A stretch of DNA of 64,000 nucleotides from Bacillus niameyensis. Lineage in GTDB: Bacteria > Bacillota > Bacilli > Bacillales > Bacillaceae_C. Made by a program: the position numbers and the translations under genes. Position 1 is the stretch's first letter; every line of letters starts with the position of its first letter. The DNA lies in the NCBI RefSeq assembly GCF_001375535.1, contig NZ_LN831197.1, forward strand, positions 857,752 through 921,751, in the 5' to 3' direction. Positions 1-9,152 of this stretch are shown piece by piece. The notes under the pieces were generated by a model. It worked only from the letters and a program-made list of their open reading frames with translations. It did no database searches and was not told the DNA's origin.

Positions 1-903
1 AGGAATGTATTCTTGTTCATGTCTAAAAATAAAGTGCTCAATAGAATCGCAAAGAAAAGAGGAGTTCATTTTGTTTCAGGGAAAATCATCGGAGGAAAGG
101 ATTTTTTAAAAACGATTCCTTACATCCAAAAACTAAATGAGAGCGGTTTATCCACTACAGTCGATCATCTTGGTGAATTTGTTAACTCTAAGGATATTGC
201 TAAAGAAAGGGCTAATGAATGTATTCATACTATTCAAATGATTAAAGATAAAAAACTTGATTCTCATGTTTCACTAAAGCTAACTTCTTTAGGCTTAGAT
301 ATTAGCCGTGATCTCTTAATAAAAAACATGGTAAACATTTTGGATGAGGCAGAAAAAAGCAATGTCATGATTACTATCGATATGGAGGATGCCACTCGTT
401 GTCATGAAACGATTCATTTATTTAAGCAATTTAAAGAATCTTATACCTGTGTAAGTACCGTGCTCCAAGCCTATTTATATCGTTCTGAACAGGATTTGAA
501 AGATCTTAGCACGTACCAACCATTTTTACGGTTAGTTAAAGGTGCGTATAAAGAATCCCCTAACGTCGCCTTTGCTGATAAGAAAGATGTAGATGATAAC
601 TATAAAAAGCTGATTAAGCACAGCTTAGAATACGGCCTTTATACTGCTATTGCCACTCATGACGATACTATGATCGACTACACTAAAGAATTGGCTACAA
701 ACTTGAACATATCTAAGCAGCAATTTGAATTTCAAATGTTGTATGGAATGCGAAATAATTTGCAGTCAATCCTAGTTCAGGATGGCTATAAAGTGAGGGT
801 TTATGTACCTTATGGTGAGGATTGGTACGGTTACTTTATGAGAAGGTTAGCAGAAAGGCCTGCAAATATTGCTTTTGCATTTAAGGGACTAACAAAAAAA
901 TAG
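1..903 (+). CDS. putB: Proline dehydrogenase (FAD-dependent), 5' end cut by window edge
   Basis: Oxidises proline to pyrroline-5-carboxylate with FAD, the first step of proline catabolism. The frame is open from base 1 and codes for RNVF ahead of the TTG at 13. This matches the N-terminal region of B. subtilis PutB, so the true start lies a few codons left of the window and the 300 residues seen are nearly the whole protein (family about 300). Family motifs are visible: a DMED strand, RLVKGAYKE in the barrel, EFQMLYGM, and the C-terminal YFMRRLAERPAN substrate/FAD motif. It is followed after 28 bp by P5C dehydrogenase and then a PutR-type activator, so it is a put operon gene. The alternative paralogue name fadM/putB2 cannot be excluded, but the reaction is clear. 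Confidence 0.93.
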   Translation, partial: RNVFLFMSKNKVLNRIAKKRGVHFVSGKIIGGKDFLKTIPYIQKLNESGLSTTVDHLGEFVNSKDIAKERANECIHTIQMIKDKKLDSHVSLKLTSLGLDISRDLLIKNMVNILDEAEKSNVMITIDMEDATRCHETIHLFKQFKESYTCVSTVLQAYLYRSEQDLKDLSTYQPFLRLVKGAYKESPNVAFADKKDVDDNYKKLIKHSLEYGLYTAIATHDDTMIDYTKELATNLNISKQQFEFQMLYGMRNNLQSILVQDGYKVRVYVPYGEDWYGYFMRRLAERPANIAFAFKGLTKK

Positions 904-931
904 TTAAATACATTTTTTAGGAGTGATAGTA

Positions 932-2476
932 TTGATTACGTATAAACATGAACCTTTTACTGATTTTACGAAAGAAAAAAATCAAAAAGAATTTGCTAAA
1001 GCTATACAACTTGTTGAAAGTTATCTAGGAAAAGACTATCCGCTAATCATCAATGGCGAGTCTATCACTACGGAAGATCATATTATTTCTATTAATCCAG
1101 CGAATAAAAAAGAGGTTATAGGACGTGTCTCAAAAGCAGATCGAAAAATGGTCGAACTTGCAATGGAAAGTGCCTTAAGGGCATTTGAAACATGGAAAAA
1201 AACGAAACCTGAAGTTCGAGCAAATATCCTTTTTAAAGCTAGTGCCATTATTCGTCGCCGTAAACATGAGTTCTCTGCATTGTTAGTGAAGGAAGCTGGA
1301 AAACCATGGAACGAAGCGGATGCAGATACTGCGGAAGCCATTGATTTCTTGGAATATTATGGACGACAAATGTTAGAAATGAAGAACGGAAAAAAAGTGG
1401 AGAGTAGACCTGGTGAATATAATCGCTATGACTATATTCCACTCGGCGTAGGTGTGGTCATTTCACCGTGGAATTTTGCCTTCGCAATCATGGCAGGAAC
1501 TACCGTAGCTGCACTTGTTTCAGGGAATACGGTACTGTTAAAACCTGCATCAACGACACCGATTATTGCAGCAAAATTTATTGAGGTGTTAATAGAAGCT
1601 GGCTTACCAAAAGGTGTAGTAAATTTTATACCAAGTAGTGGATCGGAAATTGGTGATTACATTGTCGATCATCCTAAAACACGATTTATTAGCTTTACTG
1701 GTTCTCGAGAAGTAGGTACTCGCATTTATGAACGTGCTGCAAAAGTAAATGAGTCACAAATTTGGTTAAAGCGTGTCATCGCTGAAATGGGAGGTAAAGA
1801 CACGATTATCGTTGATACAGAAGCTGACTTAGAACTGGCTGCCCAATCCATAGTTCGTTCAGCTTTTGGTTTCTCCGGACAAAAATGCTCTGCATGTTCC
1901 CGTGCGATCATTGTAGAGGATGTTTACGATCAAGTTTTAGGCCGTGCGGTTGAATTAACGAAAGAACTAACCGTAGGGGATCCAACAAATCCAGATCATT
2001 TTATGGGGCCAGTTAATGACCAAAATGCTTTTGATAAAATAATGAACTATATTGAAATTGGCATGGATGAAGGTCGGTTAATGATTGGTGGAGCAGGTGA
2101 TGACACAATAGGCTATTTCATACAGCCGACCATTTTTGCAGATGCTGACCCTAATGCTCGGATTATGCAAGAGGAAATTTTTGGACCTGTAGTAGCATTT
2201 TCTAAAGCTAGGGATTTTACGCACGCAATCAAAATAGCCAATAACACAGAATATGGATTAACAGGAGCAGTCATTTCAAATAACCGCGATCATTTAGAAC
2301 AAGCGCGCGAAGATTTTCATGTTGGGAATCTATATTTCAATCGTGGCTGTACAGGTGCTATCGTTGGTTATCAACCATTTGGAGGCTTCAATATGTCAGG
2401 TACAGATTCGAAAGCAGGCGGTCCTGATTATCTCCTCCTCCATTTACAAGCAAAAACAACTTCGGAAATGCTTTGA
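932..2476 (+). CDS. rocA: 1-pyrroline-5-carboxylate dehydrogenase (RocA/PutC)
   Basis: NAD-dependent aldehyde dehydrogenase that converts P5C (glutamate semialdehyde) to glutamate, the second step of proline and arginine breakdown. The 514-residue protein starts [12 protein letters not shown], matching the N-terminus of RocA. I chose TTG at 932 because a GGAG at 920-923 lies 8 bases upstream; a GTG at 923 would overlap that ribosome site. The catalytic cysteine lies in [13 protein letters not shown], the general-base glutamate in EMGGKD, and the NAD-binding FTGS is present. Length and motifs are complete. Immediate linkage to proline dehydrogenase and PutR suggests the proline-specific copy (putC in B. 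subtilis); rocA and putC products are too alike to separate by sequence alone. Confidence 0.94.
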   Translation: MITYKHEPFTDFTKEKNQKEFAKAIQLVESYLGKDYPLIINGESITTEDHIISINPANKKEVIGRVSKADRKMVELAMESALRAFETWKKTKPEVRANILFKASAIIRRRKHEFSALLVKEAGKPWNEADADTAEAIDFLEYYGRQMLEMKNGKKVESRPGEYNRYDYIPLGVGVVISPWNFAFAIMAGTTVAALVSGNTVLLKPASTTPIIAAKFIEVLIEAGLPKGVVNFIPSSGSEIGDYIVDHPKTRFISFTGSREVGTRIYERAAKVNESQIWLKRVIAEMGGKDTIIVDTEADLELAAQSIVRSAFGFSGQKCSACSRAIIVEDVYDQVLGRAVELTKELTVGDPTNPDHFMGPVNDQNAFDKIMNYIEIGMDEGRLMIGGAGDDTIGYFIQPTIFADADPNARIMQEEIFGPVVAFSKARDFTHAIKIANNTEYGLTGAVISNNRDHLEQAREDFHVGNLYFNRGCTGAIVGYQPFGGFNMSGTDSKAGGPDYLLLHLQAKTTSEML

Positions 2477-2482
2477 ATAAGG

Positions 2483-2545
2483 AAAGCGAAAATGCACTGT
2501 TTAGCGAAGTACAAACTTCGGTCCCTTTGACTTATCATAGGGGAT
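2483..2545 (+). repeat. Shortened copy of dispersed intergenic repeat (family R)
   Basis: The stretch holds AGCGAAGTACAAACTTC (from 2503) followed by TTGACTTATCATAGG. These are the left arm and the second core of the repeat seen at 7541, 19920, 20075 and 56094. The core with AAAGGAAACAC is deleted. It lies between the P5C dehydrogenase stop and the operon terminator. Confidence 0.6.
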
Positions 2546-2571
2546 GAGCTCTGAACAAATTGCATGCATCG

Positions 2572-2614
2572 AGCTAGAAATAAGGGAGTGTCTCCTTTAT
2601 CTCTAGCTTTTTTT
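2572..2614 (+). terminator. Rho-independent terminator after putB-rocA
   Basis: A 17-bp stem (AGCTAGAAATAAGGGAG with CTCCTTTATCTCTAGCT, one mismatch) with a TGT loop is followed by seven T. It separates the proline genes from the regulator and implies putR has its own promoter. Confidence 0.85.
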
Positions 2615-2673
2615 ACTGTCTAAGCTATCACTATGGTAGACTATGGTAAGAATGCTTTGCGAGGTGAATATTC

Positions 2674-3903
2674 TTGAAGCCATTATTAGAAAAAATCTTT
2701 ACACTATCTGATATTGATGAAATAGCCGATTTAATAAGCAATCATTTAAAAAAACCGATCATTATTGAAGATCATCAATTTTCTTTATTGGCCTATAATT
2801 CCTTTTACATTGACCGGTTTGATGAGGTAAACAAATTAACGATCTTTGCAAAACGTTGGCCAATTTCCATTGTAGAAAAATTTTTCGATGAAGGGATTGT
2901 GGACCAACTTAAAACATCTTCAAAACCTTTCAGAGTTAAGGAAATGAAAGAAATTGGCCTTAATCAGAGGGTTGTTGTAAGCGCTAAATATAAAGGGACA
3001 ATCTTAGGCTATATATGGATACAAGAAACAGCTCCTCTACTGACTGACAAAGAATTTGCATTCATACACGAGGTTTCTTCTCATATTGCTAAGCTACTAT
3101 ATGAAAACAATCAAAATAAACTTAAGAAAAGCCAAGAAAAAGATATATTTTTCAAAAAAGTTATAGGTGACTTTTATCAAACAGAGAAACAAATGAAGTC
3201 GGCAGCAGCTAATGTGAATGTTAAGTTCCCAAAATTTTTTATTCTAAATGTATTTTCCGTACCTCAAGAAAACGAACATATTTTTAACGATCTTTTAGAT
3301 AGAATAATACTGTATTTAAATACTTTAAAATACCCTACTCATCTATTTACAGATCATTTAAAAATTATCGTTTTAATTGGAAGTGACTTAGCTCCTTCTC
3401 GCGAATTAACGGAAAGTACCAAAAACTTAACATCCCTTATTTTAGATCATTTTCCAGAACAAACCATTTATTCTGGCATCAGTAATGAACACTCATCTGT
3501 TCTCAAATTAAAACATAGCTACTTAGAAGCACTTGAAGTGATAAAAACGGGAAAATTCCTAGGTTTAGGCAAGCTCCCCTCTTTCGAATACAAAAACCTT
3601 GGGATTTTGCGGTATCTTGAAACGATTTCTAGCTATCACACAAAATTAAATTATACTAATAGTGATTTATTAATCTTAAAGCAGAAAGATGAGGAAAGCC
3701 AAACAAGCTTAATCGAAACATTAGAGTTGTTTTTATTAAATAACTGTCGTTTAAAGCCATCAGCTGAACAATTATATATTCACACGAATACATTAAAATA
3801 TCGATTAAATCAAATTGCAGAATTAACTTCAATTCAATTTGATAGCTTTCTAATGAATTGTCAATTATATATTGATATACAGTTAATGAAAACGGATGAA
3901 TAA
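2674..3903 (+). CDS. putR: PucR-family transcriptional activator, PutR-like
   Basis: Likely the proline-responsive activator of the put genes. The 409-residue protein has the PucR layout: an N-terminal sensor-like domain (about 1-140), a middle GGDEF-like/CdaR region, and a C-terminal helix-turn-helix (about 355-400) with the family-typical HTNTLKYRLNQIAEL. Length matches B. subtilis PutR (about 410). The start is TTG at 2674, chosen for the GAGGTGA at 2661-2667. It lies just downstream of, and in the same direction as, its presumed targets but behind a strong terminator. The tandem CTATGGTA motif upstream could be a regulatory site. Specific regulation of proline genes is inferred from family and position. 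Confidence 0.85.
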   Translation: MKPLLEKIFTLSDIDEIADLISNHLKKPIIIEDHQFSLLAYNSFYIDRFDEVNKLTIFAKRWPISIVEKFFDEGIVDQLKTSSKPFRVKEMKEIGLNQRVVVSAKYKGTILGYIWIQETAPLLTDKEFAFIHEVSSHIAKLLYENNQNKLKKSQEKDIFFKKVIGDFYQTEKQMKSAAANVNVKFPKFFILNVFSVPQENEHIFNDLLDRIILYLNTLKYPTHLFTDHLKIIVLIGSDLAPSRELTESTKNLTSLILDHFPEQTIYSGISNEHSSVLKLKHSYLEALEVIKTGKFLGLGKLPSFEYKNLGILRYLETISSYHTKLNYTNSDLLILKQKDEESQTSLIETLELFLLNNCRLKPSAEQLYIHTNTLKYRLNQIAELTSIQFDSFLMNCQLYIDIQLMKTDE

Positions 3904-3923
3904 AGGGGCTGTCCTATAAGTCC
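3904..3923. mobile_element. Presumed terminal inverted repeat of the IS1182-like remnant
   Basis: GGGGCTGTCCTATAAGTCCC starts at the base after the putR stop and resembles the GGGGCTGTCC-type ends of IS1182-family elements. No matching opposite end was found at the other side, consistent with a truncated element. Confidence 0.5.
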
Positions 3924-3930
3924 CTCGAAT

Positions 3931-3973
3931 AAAACAGGAGGAGAAAAATGACACTTTTTTCTCCTCCTGTTTT
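3931..3973. terminator. Bidirectional terminator at end of putR / IS remnant
   Basis: The arms AAAACAGGAGGAGAAAAA and TTTTTTCTCCTCCTGTTTT pair around a short loop, with T-runs on both sides. On the plus strand it can end the putR transcript. It appears to belong to the IS end, so the element may have supplied the terminator. Confidence 0.75.
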
Positions 3974-4424
3974 TGTGTTTTTTTGCTTATTACCTGAAAA
4001 TAGCTGGCTATTTTCAGGAGATTGTGAGCCAAGGCCACAATTCCGAATTCAGTGTGGACCTTTTCAAGACCCCGTAGTAAATATCTACGGAATGACCGAT
4101 TGCCCTTGATGTGACCGAACACGCTTTCCACCTCAATCTTGCGCCGAGCGTAGATAGCTGCCTTCTTATCACATTCAAGGGCTGTTTTTGCTTTTGTTTT
4201 CATTTCTTCGAAAATCGGATTCCAATGAACTTTACGATCACCTTTGGCTTTTGTGTAGACTTCTTTCAATGGGCAACCCGAACAGTATTCACATTGGTAA
4301 ATCTTGTAGCTTTGCACAAATCCTGAGGCGTTTTTCTTGTTTTGATCCCTTTTAAAAATGATTCTCTGTCCATTCGGACAGATGAATAGATCGTCCTCTC
4401 AGTAGTAATCTTCGGATTGCACAT

Positions 4425-4487
4425 AAAAATCGTCCTCTCTATGAATGTTGTGTGGTAACTTCATTTTACTAGATAGGACGATTTTTT
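4425..4487. repeat. Imperfectly spaced inverted repeat with T-tail, IS-associated
   Basis: AAAAATCGTCCT (4425-4436) is the exact complement of AGGACGATTTTT (4475-4486), with a 38-nt loop and a plus-strand T-run. A third copy of ATCGTCCTCTC lies at 4390-4400 at the border of the transposase fragment. The three copies suggest a deletion or recombination junction. Confidence 0.5.
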
Positions 4488-4536
4488 TGTGCACTTTTTT
4501 TAGATATGTTAAAAATAATCGTTTCATTTTAAGCAC

Positions 4537-4665
4537 GTTGATTGGAGCAGAAGGCGCGAGACTCCTGCGGGAATAACATGAGCCTTGAGACCCCGCAAGT
4601 CGCACAGCGACTGAGGAGGCTCAAGCCATGCCCGCGGAAAGCGAGTGCCTTCTGCTCCAATCAAC
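4537..4665. repeat. 129-bp palindromic dispersed repeat (Bacillaceae type)
   Basis: The ends are perfect 19-bp inverted repeats: GTTGATTGGAGCAGAAGGC at 4537-4555 and its complement at 4647-4665. The GC-rich interior carries CGAGACTCCTGCGGG, GAGACCCCGCA, GAGGAGGCTCA and CCCGCGGAAAGCGAG. This wording is familiar from intergenic repeats scattered through many Bacillus-related genomes. It carries no ORF. It may be a non-autonomous element or a structured RNA. Confidence 0.75.
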
Positions 4666-4690
4666 ACCCTCGTTTAAAACAACTAAAAAA

Positions 4691-4735
4691 GGGGTAGCCA
4701 AAAAGGGAAGTGATCTTCCACTTTTTGGCTGCCCC
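4691..4735 (-). terminator. Terminator of glnA
   Basis: GGGGTAGCCAAAAAGGGAAG pairs with the matching arm ending GGCTGCCCC. On the minus strand the hairpin is followed by six T. It sits 59 bp beyond the glnA stop. Confidence 0.85.
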
Positions 4736-4794
4736 TTATCGCTTCTGCCGATAATCGGTCGTCTCGCACTTTTAACTCGGTAGAAGTTTTCTTC

Positions 4795-6129
4795 TTAGTA
4801 CTGTTTCAAATACTGCTCCCGCTCCCAAGGATGGACCTGAGTTCTAAACATATTCCATTCAATTTCTTTGGCTTCAACAAAATTTTCATAAATATGTTTT
4901 CCTAAACCTTCTTTAATAATCTCATCCTGTTTTAATTGTTCAAGTGCCTCTGACAGGTTAGCAGGTAAATCAATAACCCCTTCTTCTAACCGTTCATTTT
5001 TATTTAACAAATAAATATTTTTATCGACCGCGTGTGGCGGAGTCAATTGATCTTTAATCCCACTTAATCCGGCTTTTAACAACACAGCCATTGCCAAATA
5101 TGGATTCGCACTAGGGTCAACACTCCGAACTTCAACTCGGGTACTTAATCCACGTGATGAAGGAATTCTCACAAGTGGACTCCTGTTCTGAGCTGACCAT
5201 GCAATATAACAAGGTGCTTCATATCCCGGTACTAACCGTTTATATGAATTGATTGTTGGATTTGTAACAGCTGTAAAGGCTGGAGCATGTTTAATGATAC
5301 CAGCTAAAAATTGAAAAGCTGTTTCGCTCATTTTCAATTCGCCGTTCTCATCATAAAATACATTTTGTCCGTCTTTAAATAGCGATAGATTAAAATGCAT
5401 TCCTGATCCAGCTACACCGTAAAGTGGCTTGGGCATAAATGTAGCATGAAGACCATGCTTTCTAGCAATTGTTTTAACAACTAATTTAAAAGTTTGAATT
5501 TGGTCACACGCCGTCACTGCATCAGCATATTTAAAATCAATTTCATGCTGACCTGGTGCTTCTTCATGATGAGATGCTTCAATTTCAAATCCCAATTCTT
5601 CGAGTTCTAAAACGATATCCCTCCGGCAATTTTCACCAAGGTCAGTTGGTGCAAGATCAAAATAACCGCCATGATCGTTTAACTCAAGTGTTGGTTCCCC
5701 GTTTTCATCTAGCTTAAATAGAAAGAATTCCGGCTCTGGCCCTAGATTAAAATCTGTAAATCCAAGACTTTCCATTTCTTTCAAAACTCGCTTTAGATTA
5801 CTGCGAGGATCGCCTGGAAATGGTTGTAAATTAGAATTATAAACATCACAGATCAATCTTGCCACTTTTCCCTTGCCAGCGGTCCAAGGAAAAACAACCC
5901 ATGTATCAAGGTCTGGATAAAGGTACATATCTGACTCTTCAATCCGAACAAATCCTTCAATAGATGACCCATCAAACATCATTTTATTATCTAAAGCTTT
6001 TCCTAATTGACTAATAGGAATTTCAACATTCTTTACTGTTCCGAGAATATCTGTGAATTGTAGTCTGACAAATTTGACGTTCTGTTCCTTGGCCAGTTGC
6101 ATAATATTTTCTCTGGTATGTCTACCCAT
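4795..6129 (-). CDS. glnA: Glutamine synthetase, type I-alpha
   Basis: Makes glutamine from glutamate, ammonia and ATP in the cytoplasm. The 444-residue length equals Bacillus GSI-alpha. Visible motifs are [12 protein letters not shown] (50-62), with the feedback-sensing Arg62 typical of GSI-alpha, [10 protein letters not shown], the catalytic [10 protein letters not shown] loop, GSGMHFNLS and NRSPLVRIP. The Tyr adenylylation segment of the beta type is absent. In B. subtilis glnR precedes glnA; here the next gene upstream is ynbB and the 135-bp gap contains no coding sequence. I also see no TGTNA-N7-TNACA GlnR/TnrA operator in that gap. Regulation may therefore differ, or this may be one of two glnA copies. 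Confidence 0.97.
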   Translation of the reverse strand: MGRHTRENIMQLAKEQNVKFVRLQFTDILGTVKNVEIPISQLGKALDNKMMFDGSSIEGFVRIEESDMYLYPDLDTWVVFPWTAGKGKVARLICDVYNSNLQPFPGDPRSNLKRVLKEMESLGFTDFNLGPEPEFFLFKLDENGEPTLELNDHGGYFDLAPTDLGENCRRDIVLELEELGFEIEASHHEEAPGQHEIDFKYADAVTACDQIQTFKLVVKTIARKHGLHATFMPKPLYGVAGSGMHFNLSLFKDGQNVFYDENGELKMSETAFQFLAGIIKHAPAFTAVTNPTINSYKRLVPGYEAPCYIAWSAQNRSPLVRIPSSRGLSTRVEVRSVDPSANPYLAMAVLLKAGLSGIKDQLTPPHAVDKNIYLLNKNERLEEGVIDLPANLSEALEQLKQDEIIKEGLGKHIYENFVEAKEIEWNMFRTQVHPWEREQYLKQY

Positions 6130-6264
6130 CCTTTTAAATTGTCCTCCCGTTTAAATCAAAGTTGCAAATAACTCCTATTGAACATGAAGCATTATGCACT
6201 TTAAAATTTTATAAGATTCCTATAAAAAAATACAGTAAAATTTTCATTTCATTTACTAATTCAC

Positions 6265-7524
6265 TTAATTTAGTATGATTAAACCTTTTTCTAATAATTG
6301 GTTTAATGCAGTAGTAACAGCAATTTTAACATGGGCATAAGTTAAACCGCCTTGAACATATGCAATGTATGGTGGTCTAATAGGTCCATCTGCCGACAAC
6401 TCAATACTTGCTCCTTGAATAAAGGTACCTGCAGCCATGATCACTTCGTCTTCATAACCCGGCATTAAACTCGGGGTAGGAGTGACATATGAGTCAACAG
6501 GCGACACCGCTTGAATAGCCTGACAAAATGCAATCATCTTCTCTCTATCTTCAAATTGCACTGATTGAATTAAGTCAGTTCTTTTATCATTCCATTTCGG
6601 TGACGTATTAAGTCCAACACTTTCAAGTAAAGCTGAAGTAAAAACAGCACCTTTTAAAGCTTGTCCGGTAATATGAGGAGCTAGGAAAAAACCTTGATAC
6701 ATCTCATGCATGCTATATAAAGATGCACCTGCCTCTGCTCCAAGTCCTGGAGCGGTCATTCGATAAGAACAAGCTTCGACATATTCTTGTTTTCCAACAA
6801 TATATCCACCTGTCTTAACAATTCCTCCACCTGGGTTTTTTATTAGTGAACCTGCCATTAAGTCTGCTCCTACATGACATGGTTCTAATTCCTCGACAAA
6901 TTCTCCATAACAATTATCAACAAAAACAATGACTTCGGGTTTGATTTCTTTTACAAAAGCGATCATTTCTTTAATTTGGGCAATAGTGAAGGATGGTCTT
7001 GTCCCATAACCTTTAGAACGTTGAATACCAATGACCTTTGTATTTGGTTTAATTTGCTTTTCTACAGCTGCAAAATCGATGAATCCATTATTAGCTAATG
7101 GTACAGATTGATAATCAATCTGAAAATCTTTTAATGAACCATTATTATTTCCACGAATCCCAACAATTTCTTCTAGTGTATCGTAAGGCTTTCCAGTTAT
7201 ATAAAGAAGTTCATCGCCTGGCCTAAGGACTCCAAACAATGAAATAGAAATGGCATGAGTTCCAGATATAATTTGAGGGCGGACTAATCCAGCCTCCGCT
7301 CCAAAGACATCGGCATATATCTGTTCTAATACTTCTCGACCAATATCTCCATATCCATATCCAGTTGAGGGAGTAAAATGAGTGTCGCTAACCCGGTGTT
7401 TTTGAAAACTTTTTAAAACTCGATATTGATTCTTCTCGATCATTTTCTCAATTTCACGATGAATAGGATTAATTTGTTCCTCTACTATTTCTATTAACTT
7501 GTGTAAATTGCTTTGTATATCCAT
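6265..7524 (-). CDS. ynbB: PLP-dependent methionine gamma-lyase/cystathionine lyase-like protein (YnbB)
   Basis: Member of the 'aluminium resistance protein' branch of fold-type I PLP enzymes. The substrate is not established; cystathionine beta-lyase or methionine gamma-lyase activity is usually annotated. The likely PLP lysine is in AGSLIKNPGGG, with VFVDNCYGEF upstream as the aspartate strand. The protein has 419 residues from ATG 7524, chosen because AAGGAG lies 10 bases upstream; the ATG at 7533 sits directly against that ribosome site. The gene order hflX-ynbB is conserved in Bacillus. The gap to glnA downstream has no glnR. Confidence 0.88.
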   Translation of the reverse strand: MDIQSNLHKLIEIVEEQINPIHREIEKMIEKNQYRVLKSFQKHRVSDTHFTPSTGYGYGDIGREVLEQIYADVFGAEAGLVRPQIISGTHAISISLFGVLRPGDELLYITGKPYDTLEEIVGIRGNNNGSLKDFQIDYQSVPLANNGFIDFAAVEKQIKPNTKVIGIQRSKGYGTRPSFTIAQIKEMIAFVKEIKPEVIVFVDNCYGEFVEELEPCHVGADLMAGSLIKNPGGGIVKTGGYIVGKQEYVEACSYRMTAPGLGAEAGASLYSMHEMYQGFFLAPHITGQALKGAVFTSALLESVGLNTSPKWNDKRTDLIQSVQFEDREKMIAFCQAIQAVSPVDSYVTPTPSLMPGYEDEVIMAAGTFIQGASIELSADGPIRPPYIAYVQGGLTYAHVKIAVTTALNQLLEKGLIILN

Positions 7525-7540
7525 AATCTTCATACTCCTT

Positions 7541-7660
7541 GTCTCGCTTCAGTGCATATCAACTAGCAAACTTCTAAGCTTCTCCCTCCGATAAGTTCAA
7601 CATCGATTCAACCGTGTTTCCTTTCTCGTCAGAAGCTTTGAAGTTTGTCTGTCGATGAGT
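7541..7660 (-). repeat. Dispersed intergenic repeat (family R), minus-strand copy
   Basis: Read on the minus strand it carries ACAAACTTC, AAGCTTCTGACGAG, AAAGGAAACACGG, GATGTTGAACTTATCGG and GAAGTTTGCTAGTTG in order, the same blocks as at 19920-20215. The inverted ends AACTAGCAAACTTC (7561-7574) and GAAGTTTGT (7640-7648) are kept. It lies between hflX and ynbB. Confidence 0.75.
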
Positions 7661-7680
7661 CATGTAATTTCACTTTTCTT

Positions 7681-7723
7681 TATCTCGATTCATCACATAT
7701 TGACTAACAAACTTCTACGCTGC
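7681..7723 (-). repeat. End fragment of family R repeat
   Basis: The minus strand reads GTAGAAGTTTGTTAGTCAATATG, the right-arm block of the repeat next to the fuller copy at 7541-7660. Together the two fill almost the whole 208-bp hflX-ynbB gap. Confidence 0.45.
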
Positions 7724-7732
7724 TGATTTTCT

Positions 7733-8983
7733 TTATACTCCATATAATTTTAAAGCTGCCATTACAGGATGGTCCTTTTGTACATAGCCCCTACATTTAT
7801 ACATTTGTTCTTCTTCCAGAAAAATAAGTTCCCGCAAAATCGTATCGTTCTTTAAGACTGAAAGCAGGCGGCCTTCATTATTCGGTATGAGTACCCGATA
7901 ATAATGCATGTTAACAATCGCTATATCTTCAATTTTATCTTTTAGAAGACTTCGATCATCTTCATTGAAAGCACTCATAATAAAATGTTGACTAGAACTT
8001 GGAACAAATTCTGGAGAAATAGCATCAGCTTTATTGTAAACAACAAGCTGCGGTAAATGATCCATACCTAGTTCATTCAATAATTGATTCACAGTATTTT
8101 CATGATTTACATAGTCTGGATTTGAGCAATCTACTATATGCAATAATAGATCAGCTTCACGAACTTCTTCTAGAGTCGAACGAAACGCAGCAATTAATGT
8201 TGTCGGCAGATCTTGAATAAAACCAACGGTATCTGTAATAATTGCACTATATCCACTTGGTAATACAAGCCTTCTAGTCAACGGGTCAAGTGTAGCAAAT
8301 AATTGGTTCTCTTCATACGATTCAGCTGTTGAAAGTCGATTGAACAAAGTAGATTTACCCGCATTCGTATAACCAACAATCGCAATTTGAAAGGCTTTAT
8401 TGCGCTTTCTTCTTTCTCGATAACGTTCACGGTGTTCCACTACTGTTTGTAATTGTTTTTTAATCTCATCGATTCGACGTCTAATATGCCTCCGATCCGT
8501 TTCCAATTTCGTTTCACCAGGACCTCTCGTACCGATTCCTCCACCTAATCTTGATAGCGAGATCCCCTGTCCTTGAAGGCGAGGTAACAAATACTGTAAC
8601 TGAGCTAATTCAACTTGCAATTTTCCTTCTTTAGATCTTGCTCGCTGTGCAAAAATATCAAGGATCAGTTGAGTTCGATCTAAAACTCGCGCTTTTAATT
8701 TCCCCTGAAGATTACGAAGTTGACTAGGTGTTAGTTCATCATTAAAAACAATTAAATCTGGTTCCAATTCTTCCTCTAAATGTTGAAGTTCCTCCAGTTT
8801 TCCTTTTCCAATATAGGTCGCTGGATGTAATTTTTCCTGTTTTTGCGTACACGATGCAAGTGCCTCACCTTGCGCCGTTGATAGCAAAGATTCCAGCTCT
8901 AACATAGAGTATTGGAACTGTAAATTGTCTGCATGTACTTGACTACCAACAATGATTGCCTTTTCCTTATCTTGCATCTTCAT
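7733..8983 (-). CDS. hflX: GTPase HflX (YnbA)
   Basis: Ribosome-binding GTPase that splits or rescues stalled ribosomes. The N-terminal HflX domain (1-195) has [18 protein letters not shown] before a basic helix. The G domain begins about residue 200 with G1 GYTNAGKST (204-212), G3 [10 protein letters not shown] and G4 NKAD. The 416 residues match the family. The start ATG lies 4 bases after AAGGG; a second ATG two codons in is also possible. It follows spoVK and precedes ynbB, as in other Bacillus. Confidence 0.95.
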   Translation of the reverse strand: MKMQDKEKAIIVGSQVHADNLQFQYSMLELESLLSTAQGEALASCTQKQEKLHPATYIGKGKLEELQHLEEELEPDLIVFNDELTPSQLRNLQGKLKARVLDRTQLILDIFAQRARSKEGKLQVELAQLQYLLPRLQGQGISLSRLGGGIGTRGPGETKLETDRRHIRRRIDEIKKQLQTVVEHRERYRERRKRNKAFQIAIVGYTNAGKSTLFNRLSTAESYEENQLFATLDPLTRRLVLPSGYSAIITDTVGFIQDLPTTLIAAFRSTLEEVREADLLLHIVDCSNPDYVNHENTVNQLLNELGMDHLPQLVVYNKADAISPEFVPSSSQHFIMSAFNEDDRSLLKDKIEDIAIVNMHYYRVLIPNNEGRLLSVLKNDTILRELIFLEEEQMYKCRGYVQKDHPVMAALKLYGV

Positions 8984-9152
8984 AAATCCCTTCTTTCTAC
9001 GTTAACCATAATGCCATCATAACAAAAAGCACGGATAAAACATATTTTTTGATCATGCTTATGTACCTTTCATTTGACCTTTTCAAGAAAAAATGTACTT
9101 AAGGCAAGGGGCATACCAAAAGTACATGTATAAGGTTTATTTGTAAGTATAG

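Larger units (their letters stand above)
3883..4398 (-). pseudogene. C-terminal fragment of an IS1182-type transposase
   Basis: Reading leftward from 4398 the frame gives EDDLFICPNGQ, then a cysteine-rich stretch (YQCEYCSGCPLK) and RRKIEVESVFGHIKGNRSFRRYLLRG. These are the zinc-like and C-terminal DDE motifs (catalytic Glu in the VESVFG region) of IS1182/DDE_Tnp_1_6 transposases. About 170 codons remain of a usual 450 or so. The N-terminal half is missing, an in-frame TGA stands at 4399-4401, and the frame runs through the presumed inverted repeat into the end of putR. The GTG at 4317 is an internal codon, not a genuine start. This is a dead remnant inserted between the proline genes and glnA. 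Confidence 0.85.

Noticed and set aside
4399-4605. 68-residue minus-strand ORF through the palindromic repeat
   Set aside because: It runs through the repeat and the hairpin, and only its last residues resemble IS-border sequence. Treated as a chance frame.
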